Shown here piece after piece: positions 17,027-25,047 of a stretch of 58,595 bases of DNA (positions are counted from its first letter, which is position 1; each line of letters starts with the position of its first letter). This DNA is from Occultella aeris (GTDB taxonomy: Bacteria; Actinomycetota; Actinomycetes; Actinomycetales; Beutenbergiaceae), in contig NZ_CACRYJ010000034.1 in assembly GCF_902703175.1 (NCBI RefSeq), forward strand, positions 1 to 58,595, written 5' to 3'. Below the pieces are notes generated by a model. It was not told the origin of the DNA and ran no database searches. It worked only from the letters and a program-made list of their open reading frames with translations. Both the position numbers and the translations under genes were made by a program.

Positions 17027-19577
17027 GAGCGTGCCCGAGCTGCCACCGCGCATCGTGCGACTTCGAATCCGGGGCTTCCGCTCCTATGGGACCGAGACTC
17101 GTGAGATTGAACTGGATTCGCCGGTCACCGTTGTCAGGGGCGACAACAGCCAAGGAAAGACGGCCACAGCCGAGGCCTTGGAGTTCCTCTTCACGGGGTG
17201 CATCAGTCGGCGTGATCTCTTCGGTGGCGCGAAGGTGGAGTACGAGCGGATGCTCGCCAACGTGCATCTGCCGTTGGGCGACAATGACATATGGGTCGAG
17301 GCCGCGGTGAGGGGTCCCGACGGTGTGACCCGCACGGTTCGTCGTACCTTGACCACTGATTACTCGGGATCCGCGGACTGTGCGAGCACGGTCCTCATCG
17401 ACGGTCAGGACGCCGACATGGACTCTCTCGGAATCCCGTTCGGCGAACCGCCGCTGGCTGCGCCCGTCCTGTTGCAGCACAACCTGCGCTACGTCTTGTC
17501 GACGGAACCGCAGAAGCGAGCAGCCTACTTCCGCGCGCTACTCGAGTTGACGGATCTGGATGCCGTAGGAGAGGCCGTCAAGCGAGCGAAGGAGAGGATG
17601 GCGGATCTCCCGACTCTTCCTTGGGTCGCCATGCTGTCAGCCCTCCACAACTCGATCCAGGGCAACGGAACGGCGGCTAGTGCGATCAGCCAGGCGGCGA
17701 GAGCGTCCAACCAGCCGATGCTGACTAAACACCTCATCGCGGCCGCGAACGCGCTGAGTCCCTCCGTCGTAAGCAAGGATGCAGAGGCGGTCACGGCGGA
17801 CCTGCGGGCCACCAAGGCCAAGGCTGAGGAGAAGGTGTTCCCGATGGGCGCCCTTGCCCCGAATCTGGCGGAGATCCCGGCGGACGTTGACCCTACGCGC
17901 CTCGGGGACGCCATCACCACTTACGGCGAGCGGCTTGGCGCCGTTGACGATGAAGTGGCGCGGCTCACACCGATCTTCGATGCCGTTCTCAAGCACTCGC
18001 ACTTGGGAACACTCACGGAGCCAACGCGGTGCCCCGTCTGCAATGACGGCACTCTTTCCACCGTGAGGATTGCGGAACTCCGAGAACAGCTCGCCGCGTC
18101 AGGCGGGATGCAAGAGGCGGCCAGGACTGTGGCGAGTGAACTGCAGCTCGCACTCCAATCGGTGGACAGGGTCGGGATCGGACTCAACGCTGTCCTGCCC
18201 TCGGCGGGAGACTGGGGTGAGCCGGAATGGGCCGAGACCTCGGCGCATAGGGAGGCGCTCAATGAGGGAGCTGAGGTTGACGTCCCCGCGCTCAATTCAG
18301 AGGACTCAGCTCGCGGCATGATCATGAGGGCAGGGGCCTCACGGCAGCGGTTGAGGCAGATCCGGGCACAGTTGAAGGACTTGATCGACGCAGGTTCACG
18401 ATCAGTCGCCGAGCGCGCGCCGGTTCAGGACGGGGTGTCGCCGCTGCTCAAGCAGGTGAACGGGTGCATCGCCGAGGTGCAGAAGGAGGCCCAAGCGCTC
18501 AAGGCCTTGGTCGACGGTTTGCACGAGGAACTTGGCGAGAGGCTGCAGTCTGCCGCCCTCCCGTCCGGCACAAGGGAGATACTCGACCTCCTGGAGCATC
18601 GAGAGGAACTGCATCATGAGCAGTGCCTCGAAGCCCAGCGCAAGGGGGCCAAGCGACGGATAGATGCTGTCGGACGCATGATAGACGCCGCCGAGCGGGC
18701 GCTGCTCGACGACCGCTTCGAGAAGATGGGCTCCGAGATCGACAGGTGGTGGGCCACCCTGCGCCCAGACGAGTTGGTCCGGTTCGGTGGAGTCGGACGA
18801 CGGGCCTCGGGTCGCCGGTACGTAAACCTCACCGCAGAATTGGCCGTGTCCAGCGAATCATCACCGCAAGTGCGCGATGCGGTCGGGGTGTTCAGCGACA
18901 GCCAACTCAATGCCCTCGGCCTCGCCGCGTTCTTGGCGCGGCAACGGTTGCTCAAGAGCCCGGTCGTGGTCCTCGATGATCCGCTGCCGGGATATGACCC
19001 GGACCACCAGGTGACCTTCGCCGCCTATACGATCACAAGGTTGTTGGACGAGGGCGTTCAGGTCATCTTGCTAACGCACGATCCGAAGGTGGAGGGGGAG
19101 GTCGTGGGCCGCCACCAGTACCGAGGTCTGTTGCACTATCGCCTTGCACTGCACTCTGCGGTCGAGGGCACCTTGGTCACCAACGAGGACGACTTCGTGG
19201 GTCGCAAGCTGATTGAAGCCCGGGGGCACCTCCAGAGTCAGACTTTGGAGGGTCGGAAGGCCGCAACCTCAGCGCTCCGTGATTCGGCCGAGCGGCTGGG
19301 AAAGCAGATCATGGCTGCAGCGCGGACCGCGAACGGCAACCCGACCACGGTGGCATCGCTGGGCAAGGCGATGCTCGGGCAGTTGATCCCGGAGATCCTT
19401 CCGCATGTGCAAGGGCCAGACGAGCCAGGCCGATGGAACTCCTGGAAGAACACCCTCAACTCTGGGTCCCACGATGACGAGGTACCAGCAGCGCAATCTC
19501 TCACCGTGGCGCTGGGTGAGATCAATAAGGTCCGGAAGGATCACGACAAGCACTGGCAGGGAGGTTTGCCTCGGTAG
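17013..19577 (+). CDS. Rad50/RloC-like ABC-type ATPase with CPVC motif
   Basis: An 854-residue SMC/Rad50-superfamily ATPase. It has a beta-rich N-lobe (LRIRGFRSYGTETREIELDS), an unusual Walker A GDNSQGKT (residues 43-50) and Q-loop region LLQHNLRYVL. A mainly helical middle (about 190-600) contains one CPVC pair (340-343), as in Rad50 and RloC zinc hooks. The ABC signature region is FSDSQLNALGLA (about 627-638), Walker B VVVLDDP has DD (655-656) instead of DE, and the H-loop is LLTHD. A C-terminal extension of about 150 residues includes NSGSHDD. Chromosomal SbcC is longer, so this is more like defence-type ATPases. A nuclease-like gene and a SEC-C gene follow. Confidence 0.78.
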   Translation: MGTTESVPELPPRIVRLRIRGFRSYGTETREIELDSPVTVVRGDNSQGKTATAEALEFLFTGCISRRDLFGGAKVEYERMLANVHLPLGDNDIWVEAAVRGPDGVTRTVRRTLTTDYSGSADCASTVLIDGQDADMDSLGIPFGEPPLAAPVLLQHNLRYVLSTEPQKRAAYFRALLELTDLDAVGEAVKRAKERMADLPTLPWVAMLSALHNSIQGNGTAASAISQAARASNQPMLTKHLIAAANALSPSVVSKDAEAVTADLRATKAKAEEKVFPMGALAPNLAEIPADVDPTRLGDAITTYGERLGAVDDEVARLTPIFDAVLKHSHLGTLTEPTRCPVCNDGTLSTVRIAELREQLAASGGMQEAARTVASELQLALQSVDRVGIGLNAVLPSAGDWGEPEWAETSAHREALNEGAEVDVPALNSEDSARGMIMRAGASRQRLRQIRAQLKDLIDAGSRSVAERAPVQDGVSPLLKQVNGCIAEVQKEAQALKALVDGLHEELGERLQSAALPSGTREILDLLEHREELHHEQCLEAQRKGAKRRIDAVGRMIDAAERALLDDRFEKMGSEIDRWWATLRPDELVRFGGVGRRASGRRYVNLTAELAVSSESSPQVRDAVGVFSDSQLNALGLAAFLARQRLLKSPVVVLDDPLPGYDPDHQVTFAAYTITRLLDEGVQVILLTHDPKVEGEVVGRHQYRGLLHYRLALHSAVEGTLVTNEDDFVGRKLIEARGHLQSQTLEGRKAATSALRDSAERLGKQIMAAARTANGNPTTVASLGKAMLGQLIPEILPHVQGPDEPGRWNSWKNTLNSGSHDDEVPAAQSLTVALGEINKVRKDHDKHWQGGLPR

Positions 19578-19652
19578 CGCGCTGTCCGTATCGGACCGTT
19601 CCGTAGTTCGTCCTTAAGTCTTGAGGTTCCTGAACGAACTCCTACAGGTGGA

Positions 19653-20330
19653 GTGTCGGACTGGTCCCAAACTGTCGTGGCGTCGCCCGAACGGCGGCAG
19701 GAAGGTTTCCGGATGGCCCGCGAGGTTCAGAACCGAGTGCTCGACCTGGCGGATCAGGCACTTGCTTTGCCCATCACCCGGGAGCAGTGCCCTGACTGGC
19801 TCCGGCGCCCCGGACGAGCAGAGTGCGGGGACCTCTGGGACACAGTGTGCAGCGTGTACCGGAAATTGACGGGACTGGAGTTGCCCGAGTTCATGCCATC
19901 AAGGGAGAGGAGATCACTCGATGCCGTCGTCGGGCACCCGGACGGATCGCGGCGAGTGGTCGAGGTGGACGAGGCACAACACTTCAACGTGCATCGTGCT
20001 CTGACGCTGGAGCACTACCCACCCGGAATGCTCCTCGCCTTCGACAGCGCCGTGTGGCGCGAGCGGTGCATGACCCCCACCAAGTTGCGAGGTGGCGGGT
20101 GGGGCAAAGCGAAGCCGCCGCTGTTCCCTCAGGACTATGGCAGGCATCTTCAGCGGGCATTCCGGGACATGCTGGCTGACCTCCTGCCGCCAGCGCACGG
20201 TTGGGCACCCACGCTTCGCATCGCCCACTTCGAAGTCGAGGGATGGGTCGATGAGCCCGGCGCTGTGGACCGGATGCGTACCCTCCTCCAGGGCAAGCTT
20301 GGTCTGGAGAACGCCCAGACAGTCGGGTAG
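19653..20330 (+). CDS. Putative DUF559/Vsr-like PD-(D/E)XK-type nuclease
   Basis: 225 residues from a GTG start preceded by GGTGGA. The core RRSLDAVVGHPDGSRRVVEV followed by DEAQHF has Asp90 in a strand, then Glu104-x-Asp106-Glu107 and QHF. This is the D...ExD...H pattern of DUF559/Vsr-type endonuclease-like proteins, in which the usual lysine of ExK is replaced. The N-terminal 80 residues are helical and the C-terminal 80 have no motif I recognise. It sits 75 bases after the ATPase gene on the same strand, suggesting that the ATPase gates the nuclease. Catalysis is unproven; it could instead be a DNA-binding or structural relic. Confidence 0.55.
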   Translation: MSDWSQTVVASPERRQEGFRMAREVQNRVLDLADQALALPITREQCPDWLRRPGRAECGDLWDTVCSVYRKLTGLELPEFMPSRERRSLDAVVGHPDGSRRVVEVDEAQHFNVHRALTLEHYPPGMLLAFDSAVWRERCMTPTKLRGGGWGKAKPPLFPQDYGRHLQRAFRDMLADLLPPAHGWAPTLRIAHFEVEGWVDEPGAVDRMRTLLQGKLGLENAQTVG

Positions 20331-20433
20331 TCGCCGCGCTCCAGCTAGTGCCGCGAGCCCGAAGGGACTGCGACCTCCCTAGCACGTCCGGATTCGTCAG
20401 GCATGATGGCGCAGTAGCTGAGGAGTGTGTGAC

Positions 20434-21981
20434 GTGGATCCGTTGTCCAAGTTGGGCCGCAACGAGCGCTGTTGGTGTGGATCAGGAGACAAGTACAAGT
20501 ACTGCCACGGTGACCACCGACCCGCGTCAGCGCCCGGTGCGCCGGTGCCGCCAGACCCGGTCGGCGGTACGTACGTGAGCCCGACGGTGACCATCGCCAA
20601 CGGTGCGCTTACGATTGACAAAGGTGGAGCACCCATCACGATGCCGACCGGTGCGCCAAGGTCTAGGGCCGTCGAGTACACCAACTGGGACACTGAGCTG
20701 GTCAGGAGTGCGAGTTCGGCGGACCCGCCGTTGGCGCCAACGGTGCTCGGGCGGCTCCGCGTCGAAGTCATGCGCCGACTTGCTGCGCTTCCGGAAGATG
20801 ACCAGGACCCCAGCGATGCCATCAAGCAGGCCATCTTCCACTTGGCCGCTGAATCGCTCCGGACAGTCAGCGCACTAGCGGCAGCGACGCCGAAGCCCTC
20901 CGTCCTTTGGAACGAAGAACTCGATCCAGCGGTGTTCCTGGGCAGGACCCTCCTGCTGGCGGATCACATAGCCATGCCAGACCATGTCTTCCAGTCCCTC
21001 GTTCGGCGGGCCAGCAATCGGGCACTTCGACGAGCCGCCGAACAGCACCTCGTCGTCAGCGAACTCGTTGCGATGGGAGTGGTCATTCCGGTCCCGATGG
21101 GTGTGGCCATGGCGGTCGGTGGCTCGGCCGTCGTCAAGCTCACGGACGCCGACCTTAACAATCCGGCCCTCGTTTCGTGGGTCCGCCAGCAACTCATCCT
21201 GGAAGGTCCTACCGCGAGAGAGGCTCTCCTCGTCCGAGCCGCCGACGACTTCTCAAAGGACGCCGAGAAGTTCTGGTTCCACGCTCACATTGATCCGGAG
21301 TCGGTCAAGAACGGTGACGGCCGATTCGAGTCGAGGATGCTCCAGCCATACGACCCGAACTTTGACTACGCCCCGTGGATCAAACAGGTGTCGGACTCCG
21401 CCGTTGGCTACTACGTTCAGCGCACGAACGAGCGGGCCGTCACCTCTGACGTCTATGGCGCCGAGTACGTCGCGGCGTCCTTGTTTGAGGCTCGCCTCCT
21501 CTCCCGGCGTAGGAGCGATCACGAGCTCGTGGCCGCCCAGGCGGCGTTGTGGGCGGATGTTCCTCAGCTCCCGTCGCTCTCTGGGCCCGACCTCGTGAAG
21601 GTGCTTCAGAACGAAGAAGCGGTCGAAGATCTGCGTCGCCAGGTGCGCGCTTCTCTGACCACGGCTCGAGCCCCAGGAGAACAGACCGACGCGTTGACGG
21701 ACCTGGCGCATCAACTGGAGGCCTCTTCGCACAAGTTGGAGAAGTTTGCTGCGTCGGATCGACTGTGGCAAGCCGCCCTGCCGGGCGGGCTGGGTACTGC
21801 CAGCCTACTGATCGGCACCGTCACAGGTGGCATTCCGGCTATCGCTGCGGGCTCTCTTGGACTTCTTGCTGGCGTGGCGCCCTACCTGGGGGCGAGGGCC
21901 AGCAGGCGACGTGAAGCGGCGTACCTGTTCGTGGCTGCACGCCGCCGAAGCCGGCGGGGACGCGCTCGTCGTTCCGGTTAG
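20434..21981 (+). CDS. SEC-C zinc-motif protein with C-terminal hydrophobic segment
   Basis: About 515 residues. The N-terminus has a SEC-C zinc ligand cluster (GRNERCWCGSGDKYKYCHGD), with CxC followed by CH as metal ligands. About 330 residues of mixed alpha/beta sequence with no known motif follow. Then come a coiled, charged helix (TDALTDLAHQLEASSHKLEK) and a hydrophobic Gly/Ala-rich hairpin (about residues 450-490), ending in an Arg-rich tail. The hairpin could insert into membranes. The GTG at 20434 is chosen over the GTG at 20425 because AGGAG lies eight bases upstream. It follows the nuclease-like gene by about 100 bases; it may be the effector or a sensor of the same module. Confidence 0.6.
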   Translation: MDPLSKLGRNERCWCGSGDKYKYCHGDHRPASAPGAPVPPDPVGGTYVSPTVTIANGALTIDKGGAPITMPTGAPRSRAVEYTNWDTELVRSASSADPPLAPTVLGRLRVEVMRRLAALPEDDQDPSDAIKQAIFHLAAESLRTVSALAAATPKPSVLWNEELDPAVFLGRTLLLADHIAMPDHVFQSLVRRASNRALRRAAEQHLVVSELVAMGVVIPVPMGVAMAVGGSAVVKLTDADLNNPALVSWVRQQLILEGPTAREALLVRAADDFSKDAEKFWFHAHIDPESVKNGDGRFESRMLQPYDPNFDYAPWIKQVSDSAVGYYVQRTNERAVTSDVYGAEYVAASLFEARLLSRRRSDHELVAAQAALWADVPQLPSLSGPDLVKVLQNEEAVEDLRRQVRASLTTARAPGEQTDALTDLAHQLEASSHKLEKFAASDRLWQAALPGGLGTASLLIGTVTGGIPAIAAGSLGLLAGVAPYLGARASRRREAAYLFVAARRRSRRGRARRSG

Positions 21982-22525
21982 CCCGAATACCAACCAACCC
22001 TGGGGACCTGGCGGGCTATCTAGGGGCCAGGACCTTGGTGGCTGGTCTGTTCCCAAGGAGGGGTGCTAGGGGCCGCTCGATGCCTTCATAGCCCCAGGAG
22101 AAGGGCGTGCCACCCAGCCCCGCCGCCCGCAGGGAGTGTCGTCGTGGTTCAGTACCAAGCGGGTGCGGTCGCAAACTCTGTCGTTCAAGCGGCTCGTAGC
22201 CTACCGTCTTTGCCCTGGGCGGACCGTGCCGTCGACGGCCCTAGGTAAGGCCGATGCCCTCGAGGATGGCGAGGATGCCGATCGGATCGGGCGAAACAGG
22301 TACGGTTGTGCATGGCGTGAGAGCGTCAGGCTCGTACGATGCGCGAGCGTCGGACGAGGCGCCGCTTCCTAACGCGAGCGTCGGACGAGGCGCCGATTCC
22401 TAAGATGCAGGGTTAGGACCACAATAGGACTGTCGCTGCGGATTTCGCATCTGCGCAGGTCAGAGACGTATCGTGGAGAATCCCTTACCCTCCGCCAGAT
22501 CCACCGAGCCGGCCCTGCGGCTCCG
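21982..22525 (+). other. Non-coding right edge of the accessory region
   Basis: About 540 bases with no convincing gene. It holds a two-copy 31-bp tandem repeat (22342-22403) and, at the right end, a hairpin serving the minus-strand DUF4166 gene. Short open frames here have unlikely composition. Confidence 0.5.
22342..22403 (+). repeat. 31-bp tandem repeat, two copies
   Basis: Two adjacent 31-base units start CGCGAGCGTCGGACGAGGCG and end in TTCCTAA; they differ only at one base (C or A before TTCCTAA). No spacer separates them, so this is not a CRISPR array. It may be a binding site pair or a relic of recombination at the island edge. Confidence 0.9.
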
Positions 22526-22535
22526 TCAGGGCCGG
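22509..22535 (-). terminator. GC-rich hairpin at the end of the DUF4166 gene
   Basis: CCGGCCCTG pairs perfectly with CAGGGCCGG across a nine-base loop, overlapping the minus-strand stop codon. No T-tract follows, as is common in actinobacteria. Confidence 0.5.
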
Positions 22536-23146
22536 TCCGCCTCGATGTGGTAGGTGAAGTGCCCGCCGTAGCCGTACACGCGGCCCAGCAGGGGTAGGTC
22601 CACCGTCAGGTCGACGCACTGCTGGTCCCGGTCGGTGTCGTAACTCTCACGCAGCCGGATCGTCGGAGCGATCGGACGGGGGATCCGGACCTGGAGCCGG
22701 CCGAACCGGAACCCGACCGTGCGGCTGGTCAGGACCAGGGCGCCGTCGGCGGTCGTGACATCGAAGGCGGCCGCGACGGTCGCCGGGAGCCCGAGCCGAT
22801 CCACCACGCCGCCGCCGGGGGAGCGGGCCACATCGTCGGTCATGGTGAAGGTCCGGCCCGGCAGGTCGAACTCCCGGGTTGCCACAGCTCGGCCGTCGAC
22901 AGTCCGGTTGCGGATCCGGAAGGTCACGTCACGGGCCCAGCCGGCGAACACGACGTGGCGGCCCTCCACCAGCCAGATCAGCGGCCAGAGCCATCGACGC
23001 GGTGTCCCGGCATGGGTGAACACGCCCGCACCGGTGCCGACGTGGCCGGGTGGAATGGTCGCGAAGTACTGCTGGAGTCGAGGATGCAGTTCCTTGATCC
23101 GGGCGCCGAGCACGGACTCGTAGGGGGAGAGCTGCGGGCCGGCCAC
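22526..23146 (-). CDS. DUF4166-family protein
   Basis: 206 residues from a GTG start. The N-terminus (SPYESVLGARIKELHPRLQQ) and the G-x-G pattern around GHVGTGAGVFTHAGTPRRWL match the DUF4166 family as I remember it. This family occurs alone or fused to saccharopine-dehydrogenase-like domains. The C-terminal half is beta-rich (TIRLRESYDTDRDQQCVDLT). No catalytic residues are known. It is encoded opposite to the accessory genes and just upstream of tRNA-Ser on the other strand, so it probably belongs to the resident chromosome. Confidence 0.7.
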   Translation of the reverse strand: MAGPQLSPYESVLGARIKELHPRLQQYFATIPPGHVGTGAGVFTHAGTPRRWLWPLIWLVEGRHVVFAGWARDVTFRIRNRTVDGRAVATREFDLPGRTFTMTDDVARSPGGGVVDRLGLPATVAAAFDVTTADGALVLTSRTVGFRFGRLQVRIPRPIAPTIRLRESYDTDRDQQCVDLTVDLPLLGRVYGYGGHFTYHIEADRP

Positions 23147-23229
23147 CCGGCGATCCTACGGTCGGGCCGGACCGTCTCGTCGTTTTGGCCGAGGCCGCGC
23201 CGGGCGGGTACGCTGTCCCCTGTTGTCTA

Positions 23230-23318
23230 GGAGACGTCGCATAGTCTGGTCTAGTGCGCATCCCTGCTAAGGATGTGACGGGGCAACCCGTCCGTGGGTT
23301 CAAATCCCACCGTCTCCG
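23230..23318 (+). tRNA. tRNA-Ser (anticodon GCT)
   Basis: A full cloverleaf with a long class II variable arm. The acceptor stem is GGAGACG/CGTCTCC, the anticodon stem CATCC/GGATG has loop CTGCTAA (anticodon GCT), the variable hairpin is GACGGG-GCAA-CCCGTC, and the T stem is GTGGG-TTCAAAT-CCCAC. The discriminator is G; CCA is not encoded. The 3' end is duplicated at 31432-31455. Confidence 0.96.
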
Positions 23319-23337
23319 CCGCGAAGCCCCGGTTCCC
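23314..23337 (+). repeat. 24-bp direct repeat, copy 1 (tRNA-Ser 3' end; possible att)
   Basis: The last four acceptor bases plus 20 downstream bases (CTCCGCCGCGAAGCCCCGGT then TCCC) recur exactly at 31432-31455 in the same orientation, 8.1 kb away. This is the geometry of an attL/attR pair at a tRNA 3' end, although no integrase is found between the copies. Confidence 0.8.
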
Positions 23338-23357
23338 TCTGAGAATCGGGGTTCTTT
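23327..23357 (+). terminator. Terminator of tRNA-Ser
   Basis: CCCCGGTTC pairs with GAATCGGGG (nine pairs, one G-T) over a seven-base loop and is followed by TTCTTT. This is a rho-independent terminator immediately after the tRNA. Confidence 0.75.
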
Positions 23358-23516
23358 CGTTGAATCATGCGGCCAACGAGTGGTGGCCCGAGGTGCTGGA
23401 GTGCGCCCCAGACAGCCCGCGCCCGGGCTCGGGGACGACCGATTCCGGACGTTGCCCTGGTGCGGGGCATGTGAGCATCCCTACCGTTGGACCTGTCGCC
23501 GCAAGGAGGTAAACAG

Positions 23517-23831
23517 GTGGACGTCGTCGATCGACCGACGGTGGTGTGCCTGTGCGGCTCGCTGCGCTTCCAGCAGCTCTTCGAGTCAGAGCGGCAACGA
23601 CTGACCTCACGAGGCGTGATCGTGCTCGCTCCGGAAGCGATCGGCGATGAACCGACTCCTTCCATGCGCAAGGCTCTAGGCGAGTTGCACCTGAGGCGGA
23701 TCGACCTGGCCGACGAGGTTCGAGTGGTGAGCGAAGGCGGCTACGTCGGAGCAGCGACACGCCGCGAGATCGAGTACGCGCGGGAGAGGCAGAAGGTCAT
23801 CAGTTCCGTGGAGCCGGGTCTCGAACTGTGA
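23517..23831 (+). CDS. Small nucleoside 2-deoxyribosyltransferase-like protein
   Basis: A 104-residue Rossmann-like protein. The N-terminal strand and loop VVCLCGSLRFQQLF, then RGVIVLAPEAIG, HLRRIDLADEVRVVS and GGYVGAATRREIEYAR, follow the pattern of the nucleoside 2-deoxyribosyltransferase/LOG-like superfamily. In that superfamily the GS(L/T)RF loop binds a nucleotide phosphate and the late Glu acts in N-glycosidic cleavage. The GTG at 23517 has a perfect AAGGAGG seven bases upstream, which decides the start. It is the first gene after tRNA-Ser inside the direct-repeat segment. The substrate is unknown. Confidence 0.7.
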   Translation: MDVVDRPTVVCLCGSLRFQQLFESERQRLTSRGVIVLAPEAIGDEPTPSMRKALGELHLRRIDLADEVRVVSEGGYVGAATRREIEYARERQKVISSVEPGLEL

Positions 23832-23883
23832 TCGCACCGAGCACGGCGTGCACGTGATCGTTATCGGCTCGGGCGACGTGTCG

Positions 23884-24303
23884 TCACTGGGAAAGGAAGG
23901 GCGGCTCCGGCTCGGGCCACTCCCATTCCGGGAGCAGATCGCGAAGCGGTGCCGTCCTGCCGTGGCTGAGAAGGACCGTTGTCTCGATATTTGACGGATC
24001 AATCTGCCTGATGAACCCGCGGCAACGGCCGCAAGGGGCGAGGACGGTTAGACGCCCTTGCGCGTCCCGCCACACGGCGACGATACGTGCGATTGCGTGC
24101 TCACCGCTTGTGACCATCGAAGCGATAGCGGCGTGCTCGGCGCAGAAGCCAGTCCCGGAACCGGTGTCGATGCACACACCTGCATGGATCGCGCTGGTAG
24201 TCGTTTCGAGCGCAGCGGCGACGTCCCCGAAGAGGCGATCGCCCACGCGATGCGGATTGAGTTTGGCCTGAGCTACCGCGATGAGATCGTCGTTCTGCGC
24301 CAT
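23884..24303 (-). CDS. Cytidine deaminase-like protein
   Basis: A 139-residue zinc hydrolase of the cytidine deaminase superfamily. GFCAEHAAIASM supplies the first zinc Cys and the catalytic Glu; APCGRCRGFIRQ supplies the other two Cys of the PCxxC motif. Length and motif spacing match tetrameric cytidine deaminases, but the C-terminus (LLPEWEWPEPEPPF) is atypical and the substrate could be blasticidin or another cytosine nucleoside. The ATG at 24303 is chosen because it starts the family-like helix (AQNDDLIAVAQAKL). With the gene on its other side it forms a base/nucleoside-metabolism pair. Confidence 0.82.
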   Translation of the reverse strand: MAQNDDLIAVAQAKLNPHRVGDRLFGDVAAALETTTSAIHAGVCIDTGSGTGFCAEHAAIASMVTSGEHAIARIVAVWRDAQGRLTVLAPCGRCRGFIRQIDPSNIETTVLLSHGRTAPLRDLLPEWEWPEPEPPFLSQ

Positions 24304-24395
24304 CACCCAAGGGTAGGCGGAGCTGGTCCAACGATCGCCCGGAAAGGATAGTCGGGCGCTCCACGCAGGGGACGCACTGTGACTGCTCTCGGGGT

Positions 24396-24884
24396 TCACG
24401 CTTGGTGCGGAGCGCGAACGGTCTCACGGTCCGGGCCGGTCACCATTCTCGCCGAAGGTGCGGTGCGGGGCCAAGTCCAGGCGTACCGCAGGATGAGGGC
24501 GAGAAGGACCACTTCGAGCACGACGCCGAGGCCGTAGAAGAACAGCCAGGACTCGCCCGCCACGTTGAACACCGTGACGGGGACGAAGAGCGCGGCCACG
24601 GTGAGGTTCGCGATGCGGTTCACCCTGGCGGGCAGCGTCATCGACAGCACGACCATGAGGCTGGGGATGGCCATGAGGGTCAGCGCCGCCGTCGAGAAGG
24701 TCTGGGAGAGGTCGAACTCGAAGACCCTGCCGTCGAGGATGTCGTCGACGACGCCCGGGGTGAAGAAGTTGAGGATGTCCACGTAGGCGTACAGGAACAT
24801 CAGGCTCGTCCACGCTGCGGCGAGCTTCGCTCTCACCGGGATGGGCTGGTCCGCCAGTGTGAGGGTGGGTTGACGTGTGCTCAT
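24396..24884 (-). CDS. DUF6326-type four-helix membrane protein
   Basis: 162 residues with four hydrophobic segments (about residues 22-42, 66-84, 92-110 and 114-134). The conserved-looking stretch LMFLYAYVDILNFFTPGVVD has the pattern of DUF6326 family proteins as I recall them. Both termini are polar. It is divergent from the sensor kinase gene with a 163-base shared upstream region, suggesting that the two-component system may control it. Confidence 0.7.
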   Translation of the reverse strand: MSTRQPTLTLADQPIPVRAKLAAAWTSLMFLYAYVDILNFFTPGVVDDILDGRVFEFDLSQTFSTAALTLMAIPSLMVVLSMTLPARVNRIANLTVAALFVPVTVFNVAGESWLFFYGLGVVLEVVLLALILRYAWTWPRTAPSARMVTGPDRETVRAPHQA

Positions 24885-25002
24885 GATGGGCTCCGTTGTC
24901 GTGGTGAGGATCGGGAAGATCCACGATCCGGGAGCCCGGCGGCGGGCTCATCGGCCCGGAGGCCGCAGTTCGCCTGGCCGATGGCAGGATCTCTGTCTCG
25001 TT

Positions 25003-25031
25003 CTTTCGGTCGGTACGCGAAAGCGTGCCGA
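25003..25031 (+). promoter_or_regulatory. Hairpin/inverted repeat before the sensor kinase gene
   Basis: TCGGTACGC-GAAA-GCGTGCCGA (25010-25031) forms a nine-pair stem with one G-U and a GAAA loop, ending 16 bases before the GTG start. It overlaps a second inverted repeat, CTTTCG-N9-CGAAAG (25003-25023). It could be an operator for the divergent pair or a 5' leader hairpin. Confidence 0.5.
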
Positions 25032-25047
25032 TCCCTAGGCTGGAGTC

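Noticed and set aside
22342-22403. Possible CRISPR array at the tandem repeat
   Set aside because: Only two adjoining 31-base copies with no spacer, and no cas-like gene in the window.
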